Assembly: GCA_017454215.1 (NCBI GenBank)
Contig: JAFTDL010000355.1
Span: 1-37,140 of the forward strand
From: Lentisphaeria bacterium
GTDB lineage: Bacteria > Verrucomicrobiota > Lentisphaeria > Victivallales > Victivallaceae
Length of the DNA: 37,140 nucleotides
Direction: 5' to 3'
Shown here: piece after piece, positions 6,455-12,828 of the stretch
Layout: each line of letters begins with the position of its first letter
Position numbering within the stretch: position 1 is the stretch's first letter
Notes under the pieces: generated by a model
What the model was told of the DNA's origin: nothing
The model's input: only the letters and a program-made list of their open reading frames with translations
Database searches by the model: none
Program-made: the position numbers and the translations under genes

Positions 6455-7552
6455 TCAGCCGTTGTCTTTTCCGGGCCCGGCGACGCTGCCGCGCTCGATC
6501 AGGAGGCAGGGGGTGAAAGCCTCGCGGGGAGCCGACGCGTCGGCGAACCAATTCCCGGACTCGAAAAGTTTGCCGATGGCCAGACGGGCGCACTCCCGGA
6601 GCCGGGTATCGACGGTCGTGAGCGGCGGCGTGAGCAGCTGTCCTCCGGGATAGTTGGAGTACCCCATTACGGAGACATCGTCGGGCACCCGGAGAGCCAT
6701 TTCGCGCAGGATGCCGTACACCCGCATGGCGATCCGGTCCGAGTGACACAGGATCGCCGTGGGCGGTTCGGAGGAGCCGAACCATGCCGCGATCTGTTCG
6801 CGGATGGCCTCCCGGACATTGGGCACGGCCGCGATGTACCGGCGGGCGGAAGCCAGTCCGTTCGATGCGAGAAACGCGTCAAGTTCCCCGCGGGAGAAGC
6901 CCCGCAGTTCGCCGGGATTCTCTTCGGGCATCTGCAGAAAAAGCGAAGCGATCCGCCGGTGTCCGTGTTTTTTGAGGTACAGAAACGCGTTGGAAAAGGC
7001 TTTTTTTTCATCGGTCCGGAGCACGAAAAATCCGGCGGACGCGTCACCCCGCAGACCGTGGGGGATCACCGTCGGCAGACCCAGCTCCCGGACCGCCGCC
7101 GCGACGTTTGGGGGAATGCGCCGGTGCCCGGTCTCGAGGATCACGCCGCTGATGCTCCGGGTGCGGACGACTTCGCGCCGCTCCCCGGGCGTGAACGCGA
7201 CGAACAGGCTCTCGGGGCAGACTTCGAGCGTCACGGAGCGCTTCTCGGCCTCCTCCTCAAGCCCCGCGGCGATGTAGCGGCTGGGCGTTTCGAGGGTCTC
7301 GGTGCCGTCGGGCTGGATCAGCAGAAAGGTGCGCCGGCGGCTGCGTTCGGTGACGAAGGTGCCGCGGCTGCGGATGCGTTCCACCAGTCCCTCGGCCTCC
7401 AGACGGGCCAGAGCGCTGCGCAGGGTCACCTGCCCCACGGCGAGACTTCTGGCCAGACGGATCTCCGTCGGCAGGCGGCTGCCCGGCGGCAGAGTTTCGT
7501 CCATGATCGCCCGCTTGAGCTGGCCGTAAACCTGATCCTTTTTCCGTTCCAA
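6455..7552 (-). CDS. GntR-type winged-helix regulator with LacI-type sugar-binding domain
   Basis: A 365-residue transcription factor built like AraR of Bacillus. Residues 1-70 are a GntR winged helix (VYGQLKRAIMDETLPPGSRLPTE, then VGQVTLRSALARLEAEGLVERIRSRGTFV). Residues ~75-355 are a periplasmic-binding-protein-like effector domain with LacI/GalR hallmarks (HRRIASLFLQ, PTAILCHSDRIAMRVYGILRE, PDDVSVMGYSN, LTTVDTRLRE). The start must be the TTG at 7552: an in-frame TAA lies five codons upstream, and the next ATG (codon 17) would cut into the DNA-binding domain. AAGGA stands about 9-13 nt upstream. It is divergent from the NagA-like gene across a 140-bp gap holding promoters for both, so it probably represses that catabolic series and itself in response to a sugar or sugar phosphate. 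Confidence 0.9.
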   Translation of the reverse strand: MERKKDQVYGQLKRAIMDETLPPGSRLPTEIRLARSLAVGQVTLRSALARLEAEGLVERIRSRGTFVTERSRRRTFLLIQPDGTETLETPSRYIAAGLEEEAEKRSVTLEVCPESLFVAFTPGERREVVRTRSISGVILETGHRRIPPNVAAAVRELGLPTVIPHGLRGDASAGFFVLRTDEKKAFSNAFLYLKKHGHRRIASLFLQMPEENPGELRGFSRGELDAFLASNGLASARRYIAAVPNVREAIREQIAAWFGSSEPPTAILCHSDRIAMRVYGILREMALRVPDDVSVMGYSNYPGGQLLTPPLTTVDTRLRECARLAIGKLFESGNWFADASAPREAFTPCLLIERGSVAGPGKDNG

Positions 7553-7581
7553 GATTCTTTTTCCTTATGCTCCGACGGAAT

Positions 7582-7610
7582 AATATATATTGGACCGCGT
7601 TTTTTTTCAA
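7582..7610 (-). promoter_or_regulatory. Promoter of the GntR/LacI-type regulator
   Basis: On the minus strand TTGAAA (7610-7605), 17 nt and TATATT (7587-7582) form a near-consensus promoter. The predicted start is about 23 nt upstream of the TTG initiation codon. Confidence 0.65.
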
Positions 7611-7617
7611 ACCGCTC

Positions 7618-7651
7618 TTGCTTTTTCCGCTCCGATGTGCTAAAATATAAT
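7618..7651 (+). promoter_or_regulatory. Promoter of the NagA-like gene series
   Basis: TATAAT at 7646-7651 is a perfect -10 box. No good -35 stands 17 nt before it. TTGCTT (7618-7623) lies 17 nt before an overlapping TAAAAT (7641-7646), so either a weak -35 is used or the -10 is TAAAAT. Both give a start near 7653-7660, which argues that the ATG at 7660 is not the initiation codon. Confidence 0.5.
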
Positions 7652-7652
7652 A

Positions 7653-7672
7653 GAAACAAATGGAAACAAACG
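7653..7672 (+). repeat. Tandem 10-bp direct repeat at the transcription start (candidate operator)
   Basis: GAAACAAATG and GAAACAAACG follow each other directly (7653-7662, 7663-7672), a spacing of one helical turn, overlapping the predicted transcription start. Position and periodicity fit a binding site for the divergent GntR/LacI-type regulator. No experimental or comparative support is available here. Confidence 0.4.
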
Positions 7673-7692
7673 AAAAGCGCGGCATAAAGGGT

Positions 7693-8874
7693 ATGGGTCC
7701 CGACGTTTACAGAGGCATCACGCTGGAGGGAGAAGCGGTGGAAGTGACCGTATCGGGTCCGGTCATCGCGTCCGTCACCCCCGCCGGGAGGACTCCCGGT
7801 CTGCCGCGTCTGCTGCCCGCGCTGGTCGATCTGCAGCACAACGGCGCGCTGACGCACGCCTACAACAACCTGACGGAGGACTCCGGAGGGGAACTCGAAG
7901 AAATTTCCGCGCATCTGCGCAGAAACTGCGTGGGCAGAGTGCTGGCGACCTTCACGACCGCAGATTATCCCCGGCTCCGGCGGGCGGCGGCGGCGCTGGG
8001 CAGGATGCTCGGTGAAAACAAAGAAGCGTCTTCCCTCTTCGCCGGGATCTTTCACGAGGGCGTATTCATCTCGCCCGATCCGGGCTGGAGAGGCGGTCAC
8101 GCTCCGGAATTCATAAAAAGCCCCGACTGGGACGAGTTCAGCCGCCTCAACGAGCTGTCGGGCGGACGCGTGAGAATGGTCAACGTCGCCCCCGAAGCCG
8201 AAGGCGCGATGGACTTCATCAGGCACGCCTCGTCCGCCGGGATCAAAGTCGCCCTCGGACACTGCCACCCGGACACCGCAGTCATCCGCAAAGCGGCCGC
8301 CTGCGGCGCGACGGCGGTGACGCACTTCGCCAACGGCGCGGCGCCGGAGATCCACCGTTTCCGCAATCCTTTCTGGGGCTTTCTCGATACGGAGGAGCTC
8401 TCGCTCGGACTGGTGGGCGACGGTTTTCACCTGCCGCCCGAAGTGGTCCATGTGGCGCTGAAGTGCAAGACGCCCGAAAAGTGCTTCATGGTCTCCGACG
8501 CCAACATCTACTCCGGCTGTGCGCCGGGGCTCTACCACCGGATCGGCGGTCTCGACTGCGTCATCGAAGAGAACGGCTTCATCCATGTCGCCGGTCAGGA
8601 GATCCTCGCGGGAGCGTGGTTCCAGCAGAACCGCTGTGTGGAATTCCTCACCGGGCGCTGCGGCGTCGGCTTCGACATTGCGTGGAAGATGTGTTCGGTC
8701 ACGCCTGCCCGGATCGCGGGGATCGCGCTCCCCATGCTCAAAAAAGGCGACGAAGCCACTTTCGTCGTCTATCCCGAGGGCGGCAAGCCCGAACTTGTCT
8801 TCAGAGGTAAAAGGACACGGGGAACGCCCCGAACGGATATGAAAGGATCAGAAAAATGCGGAATTTCAGCATGA
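7693..8874 (+). CDS. NagA-like N-acetylglucosamine-6-phosphate deacetylase (amidohydrolase)
   Basis: A 393-residue amidohydrolase resembling NagA, which removes acetate from GlcNAc-6-phosphate in the cytoplasm. Family motifs appear in order: LPALVDLQHNGA (first metal motif as Q-x-H instead of H-x-H; NagA tolerates such variants), HEGVFISPDPGWRGGH (metal-binding Glu), VALGHCHPD and VTHFANGA (metal-binding His), LVGDGFHLPP, and MVSDANIYSG (catalytic Asp). I prefer the ATG at 7693 over the ATG at 7660, because the -10 box puts the transcript start at about 7658 and VYRGITL matches the usual NagA N-terminus. The AAAGGG before 7693 is close-set, so the start is not certain. It is first in the forward series and overlaps the next gene by 19 nt. 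The sequence is divergent enough that the substrate may be another acylated amino-sugar phosphate. Confidence 0.75.
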   Translation: MGPDVYRGITLEGEAVEVTVSGPVIASVTPAGRTPGLPRLLPALVDLQHNGALTHAYNNLTEDSGGELEEISAHLRRNCVGRVLATFTTADYPRLRRAAAALGRMLGENKEASSLFAGIFHEGVFISPDPGWRGGHAPEFIKSPDWDEFSRLNELSGGRVRMVNVAPEAEGAMDFIRHASSAGIKVALGHCHPDTAVIRKAAACGATAVTHFANGAAPEIHRFRNPFWGFLDTEELSLGLVGDGFHLPPEVVHVALKCKTPEKCFMVSDANIYSGCAPGLYHRIGGLDCVIEENGFIHVAGQEILAGAWFQQNRCVEFLTGRCGVGFDIAWKMCSVTPARIAGIALPMLKKGDEATFVVYPEGGKPELVFRGKRTRGTPRTDMKGSEKCGISA

Positions 8875-10751
8875 AACACAATCCCCTGCCTCCCGTCTGG
8901 AACAGCAGCCGCGACGCCGGACGCTTCACGGAACTCACGAATTTTCCCGACGACTGGGGGAAATACGGCAAAGCCCTGCGCGCCCGTCTGCTGAAACTCA
9001 TGGCGGCCTCCTACGATCCCGAACTGCCCCTCGACTGCCGGGTCGTCAACAGCTTCACCCACGAAGGGATCACCGTCCGCAACGTGATCTACCGGACCCG
9101 GCCGGGGGTGTACACCACCGCCACGCTCTATCTGCCCCGCGGCAAGGGTCCCTTCCCCGGCGTCATCAACATGCACGGCCACTGGCAGCAGGGCCGCCTC
9201 GCCGCCCGGGTGCAGACACGGGGCATCATGCTGGCGAAATGCGGTTACGTCGTTCTGTCGCCCGACACCTTCGGCCAGGGCGAACGCTGTACGGTCCACG
9301 GCGAGTACGAATACCACGGCCGGACGCTGGGCGGACACATCTTCGATCTGGGCGAAACGCTCATGGGCTGTCAGGTGACCGACAACATGCGCGGCGTGGA
9401 TCTGCTGACCTCGCTGCCGGAAGTCGACGCCGACCGCATCGGCGCCACCGGCGCTTCGGGCGGCGGCAATCAGACCATGTATCTGGCCGCCATGGACGAA
9501 CGCGTCAAAGCCGCCGTTCCCGTGTGCAGCGTGGGCTCCTTCGAGAGCTATCTCGGCGAGGCAAACTGCGTCTGCGAAACGCTCCCCGGCGGACTGCTGG
9601 TGACGGAGATGGCGGGCGTTCTCGCCCTGACCGCGCCCCGGGCCATGCTCATCTGCACGGGACTGTACGACGTCAAGACCTTCTCGCCGCAGGAGATGCT
9701 GCGCAGTTTCGACGCGGCCATGCCGGTCTTCAAAAAACTGGGCGCGGCCGACAATTTCACCTACCGCATTTTCAATCAGGGCCACGCCTACTCCCCCGCG
9801 GCGCGCGAGGCCATGCTGGGATTTTTCGAGTTCCACCTCAAGGGGCTCGGACACGGCATGCCCAAGGAAAGCCCGGCCTTCACGACCATCGACGAAGAAA
9901 AACTCATGGCTTTCGCCCCCGGGAAGAGGCCCGACAAGGTCTGCTCCCTCGCCCGCTATCTGCAGAAAAAAGGCGAAGAGCTCCGGAGCGCCCTCCATGC
10001 GCGCAAAAAGTTCTCTTTCGAGGCGGAAAAGAAAAACCTCGCCGGAGTGCTGAAATTCGACAGGGGTCTGCGTGTCGCGTTCTCCGTGGAACTTGCCTCC
10101 GCAAACGGCTGGCGGCGCTTCCAGCTGACGCTTTCGGACGGGCGTTTTCTGCCCCTTGAAGTCTTCGAAGGGGAAAAGGAGATCACGCTTTTCGCCCACG
10201 TCTCCGGCGCGGCGGGGGTTCCTGAACAGGCCGTCGAAAAAGCCGTCCGCTCCGGCGGGACCGCCGCGCTGACGGACCTCATGAAGCAGAGCGAAAACGT
10301 CACGGCGCCCGAGCGCGTCATGGCCTACCACCAGACGGCCCGGAGCCTCATGTGGCTGGGACGCACCCTCACCGGAGAGTGGACGGGCGAACTTTGCGCG
10401 CTTGCCGGCTTTCTCGCAAAACTCTTTCCCGAAAAGAAGATCACGCTGCACGGATACCGCGAGGCGGCGCTTGCCGCCCTGTACTGCTCGGTCTTTTCGG
10501 ACAAGATCGCGAAAGTCGTTCTGGAAGACGCTCCGGTCTCGTACGTGTTCAGAAAGCAGAGCGACTTTTACGGCATGGCATTGTATGTGCCCGGGATCCT
10601 CAAGTGGGGCGACGTTCCCCTTGCCGCCGCGCTGACCTCGGCGGAACTTGCGTGGGTCTCGCCCCGGCACGCCGACGGGGATCCCGCTTCCGCGCCCGGG
10701 GAAAAGATCGGACGGCTGAAGGCAAAATTCGAGAAGAAGGAACAAAAATGA
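8856..10751 (+). CDS. Tandem alpha/beta hydrolase, acetyl-xylan-esterase/dienelactone-hydrolase-like, second domain degenerate
   Basis: A 631-residue protein without a signal peptide. The first half (residues ~60-350) is an alpha/beta hydrolase: YLPRGKGPFPGVINMHGH oxyanion region, nucleophile motif GASGGG (Ser near residue 204), acid region LYDVKTF and FNQGHAYS with the catalytic His. This layout matches the AXE1-like esterases that deacetylate sugars. The second half (~400-610) keeps the outline of another hydrolase fold (ITLHGYREAALAALYCS at the nucleophile elbow, VLEDAPVSY, YVPGILKWGDVPLAAAL), but the elbow serine is absent, so it is probably structural or regulatory. The ATG at 8856 has AAAGGA 9 nt upstream. 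An ATG at 8871 would form an ATGA overlap but has no ribosome site. The gene overlaps the NagA-like gene by 19 nt and the phosphatase by 4 nt, so this is one operon. Confidence 0.8.
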   Translation: MRNFSMKHNPLPPVWNSSRDAGRFTELTNFPDDWGKYGKALRARLLKLMAASYDPELPLDCRVVNSFTHEGITVRNVIYRTRPGVYTTATLYLPRGKGPFPGVINMHGHWQQGRLAARVQTRGIMLAKCGYVVLSPDTFGQGERCTVHGEYEYHGRTLGGHIFDLGETLMGCQVTDNMRGVDLLTSLPEVDADRIGATGASGGGNQTMYLAAMDERVKAAVPVCSVGSFESYLGEANCVCETLPGGLLVTEMAGVLALTAPRAMLICTGLYDVKTFSPQEMLRSFDAAMPVFKKLGAADNFTYRIFNQGHAYSPAAREAMLGFFEFHLKGLGHGMPKESPAFTTIDEEKLMAFAPGKRPDKVCSLARYLQKKGEELRSALHARKKFSFEAEKKNLAGVLKFDRGLRVAFSVELASANGWRRFQLTLSDGRFLPLEVFEGEKEITLFAHVSGAAGVPEQAVEKAVRSGGTAALTDLMKQSENVTAPERVMAYHQTARSLMWLGRTLTGEWTGELCALAGFLAKLFPEKKITLHGYREAALAALYCSVFSDKIAKVVLEDAPVSYVFRKQSDFYGMALYVPGILKWGDVPLAAALTSAELAWVSPRHADGDPASAPGEKIGRLKAKFEKKEQK

Positions 10752-11986
10752 AAATCGGCCAGGTTCCCCTCAAAGCACGACCCGTCTTTCCTCCGCTCCG
10801 GCTGATGCTGACGGCTGCCGCCGTCTGCACCGCATGGTCCGCTTTTTCCGCGGGCTCCATGGAAAAGATCCGGGCCGGGGAAAAGAAGGAGGCGGCAGCG
10901 GCGGCGGCGATCATCAGGCTGAACGGCCCCAAAACGCTGAGCATCCCCAACAAGCGCCACACCGCTTTCATCAACAACATCGGCAAGCGCCGGGGACTCG
11001 GAGATCAGTCCCCCGCGGACGTAACGGCTCCGGAGGTGATCGGACAGGAGGACTCGCATCCCTGTCAGGCGGTATTCAGGTGGAACACGCCCCCCGGCGC
11101 GGTCCGCGGCGTCTTTGTCGTCTGCGGCGGCTGGGAGGTCCGCCGCTTCGACATCACGGGCAGGGACAGCATCGCCGTCGACAACCTCAAAGCGGGGGTC
11201 CGCTACTCCTGTTCCGCGGAGTTCATGCTCAAATCGGGGAAGACGCTCCGGCAGATGACGACGCTCACCACGGCGGACGCGCTTCCCCGGTGGATCCGTC
11301 TGCCCGGCGCATCCAACGTCCGCGACGTGGGAGGCTGGAAGACCGCCGACGGGAAATACCGCGTCCGGCAGGGTCTGCTCTACCGCGGCGGCGAATTCGA
11401 CCGGCGGCGGCATCTCACGCCGGAAGGCCGGCGGATATTCGTCAACATACTCAGGATCAGGACGGACCTCGATCTGCGGGGCCCCGCGGGCCTCGAGCCG
11501 GCCGTTCCCGAATATCTCTTCGAAAAGGAGGGGGTCCGGCAGGTCCTTCTGCCCTACTCATCTCTCAAACTGGGCCATCCCGCCGGAAGACGCGTCGTCG
11601 CCGAACTCTTCCGCGAACTCGCGAAAAGCGGGACCTTTCCGGCCTACATCCACTGCGCCGGGGGAGCCGACCGCACGGGATCCGCAGTGTTCCTGCTCCT
11701 CGGCGTTCTGGGTCTGGAGGATGAGGAGATGCTCACCGAATTCGAACTGACCTCCTTCAGCCTCTACGGCAAACGCTCCAGGAAAGGCTGGGTCTTCAAA
11801 TGCACGCTCGATGAACTGGCAAAGTACGGCCGCAAAGCGGATCCCCTCCGGCGTAAAGCCGAACTTTTCCTGCTGGACTGCGGCGTTTCGCAGGCGGACA
11901 TCGCCGCCATACGCAACATCTTTCTGGAGAAGATCCTGCCCGACGCGCCCCCCGCGAAAAAAACGGCGGACGCCCCGAAGAAATGA
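10748..11986 (+). CDS. Exported tyrosine-type phosphatase (Y_phosphatase3-like)
   Basis: A 412-residue protein. Residues 1-34 look like a signal peptide (basic start, LMLTAAAVCTAWSAFSA, cleavage likely after AFSA), so it acts outside the cytoplasm. Residues ~80-175 look like a fibronectin-III-like beta domain (FRWNTPPGAVRGVFVVCGG to AGVRYSCSAEFMLKSG). Residues ~180-400 are a protein tyrosine phosphatase of the Y_phosphatase3 type: GASNVRDVGGW and YRVRQGLLYRGGEF at the start, and the P-loop HCAGGADRTG with catalytic Cys303 and Arg309. Members act on phosphotyrosine/serine or phosphoinositide-like substrates. In a glycan operon, removal of phosphate from a sugar is also possible. The ATG overlaps the previous stop as ATGA. 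The C-terminus ends in a Lys/Ala/Pro-rich tail. Confidence 0.82.
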   Translation: MKIGQVPLKARPVFPPLRLMLTAAAVCTAWSAFSAGSMEKIRAGEKKEAAAAAAIIRLNGPKTLSIPNKRHTAFINNIGKRRGLGDQSPADVTAPEVIGQEDSHPCQAVFRWNTPPGAVRGVFVVCGGWEVRRFDITGRDSIAVDNLKAGVRYSCSAEFMLKSGKTLRQMTTLTTADALPRWIRLPGASNVRDVGGWKTADGKYRVRQGLLYRGGEFDRRRHLTPEGRRIFVNILRIRTDLDLRGPAGLEPAVPEYLFEKEGVRQVLLPYSSLKLGHPAGRRVVAELFRELAKSGTFPAYIHCAGGADRTGSAVFLLLGVLGLEDEEMLTEFELTSFSLYGKRSRKGWVFKCTLDELAKYGRKADPLRRKAELFLLDCGVSQADIAAIRNIFLEKILPDAPPAKKTADAPKK

Positions 11987-12042
11987 AAACGACGATCATC
12001 GGCATGGAATGACAAACTCACCCATAACTCAGGAGGTATGAA

Positions 12043-12804
12043 ATGAAAAAAGTCAAGACGCTTCAGGGCATTGAGGATTGTCTTCCTGTCAGCAGAGCTG
12101 ACAGGAAGCACATGTGCTTCACGCTCATCGAGCTGCTGGTGGTGATCGCGATCATCGCGATCCTCGCCGCCATGCTCATGCCCGCGCTGCAGAAGGCGCG
12201 GATGGCGGGGCAGAAGGCTTCGTGCATGAACAACATCAAGGGACTGGGCAACGTGTTCGTCATGTACACAGATCAGAACGACGCCATGTTTCCCGACGAC
12301 TGGCAGAGCGATGCCTATCAGAATCCGGCCTTCCCCACCCACGATACGGGCTACGGCTGGTCGTGGACCAGTCTGCTCATGGGCGCGAAACTGATCCCCA
12401 AACAGTATGCGAACAAGGGCGGCGTGCTCAACTGCCCCTCCGTTCCCGGAAACTCCAAAAGGTACAGTCATTTCGGCATCAGCCGCGCCCTCTATCTGCA
12501 GGGACAGAACACCAATTACCAGAAAAAAGGCGCCTGGCAGCTCGACAGCACGAAGAAGTTCTTCAAGAGCACGACGGTCAAGGCGCCGTCGCGGATCGGA
12601 CTTGCGGGAGACTGCACCTCGTTCCAGATCGATCCCTCCGCCGCCAACAGCAACGGCATGGGGCCCTCGGGAAGCGATTTCGTCCGGCATGGCGGCGTCA
12701 TCAACATGGTCTTCACCGACGGTCATGCGGAAACGATAGACGTCTCGATAATGCCCGGCATCTGGACCAACGGGTCCCGCGGAACGAAACCCTGGTTCTA
12801 CTGA
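12043..12804 (+). CDS. Prepilin-type N-terminal cleavage/methylation protein with H-X9-DG motif
   Basis: A 253-residue type II/IV pseudopilin-like protein. The class III leader ends at [27 protein letters not shown], with the conserved Glu at mature position 5 and the long hydrophobic helix. The residue before the cleavage point is Cys rather than the usual Gly. The leader is long (about 26 residues) and its DNA contains a hairpin-forming repeat (12082-12120). The globular part ends in [16 protein letters not shown], the H-X9-DG signature of the abundant pseudopilin-like proteins of Lentisphaerae, Verrucomicrobia and Planctomycetes. The ribosome site AGGAGGT (12031-12037) is perfect, the strongest in the series, so the protein may be abundant. 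Its function is not established for the family; surface display or binding is usually guessed. It sits between the phosphatase (56-nt gap) and the LamG gene (24-nt gap). Confidence 0.92.
   Translation: MKKVKTLQGIEDCLPVSRADRKHMCFTLIELLVVIAIIAILAAMLMPALQKARMAGQKASCMNNIKGLGNVFVMYTDQNDAMFPDDWQSDAYQNPAFPTHDTGYGWSWTSLLMGAKLIPKQYANKGGVLNCPSVPGNSKRYSHFGISRALYLQGQNTNYQKKGAWQLDSTKKFFKSTTVKAPSRIGLAGDCTSFQIDPSAANSNGMGPSGSDFVRHGGVINMVFTDGHAETIDVSIMPGIWTNGSRGTKPWFY
12082..12120. repeat. Overlapping hairpin and palindrome inside the prepilin leader
   Basis: CTTCCTGTCAGC (12082-12093) and GCTGACAGGAAG (12097-12108) are perfect 12-bp arms with a 3-nt loop. A second perfect palindrome, GAAGCACATGTGCTTC (12105-12120), shares GAAG with the right arm, so the two structures exclude each other. 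Both lie within codons 14-26 of the prepilin gene, between the start codon and the FTLIE motif. Confidence 0.85.
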
Positions 12805-12828
12805 TCTTCATACTTCGAGGCTGACGGC

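Noticed and set aside
7660..7692. Upstream ATG at 7660 as start of the NagA-like gene
   Set aside because: It coincides with the predicted transcription start and has no ribosome binding site; the added residues METNEKRGIKG do not match the family. Kept as a possibility only.
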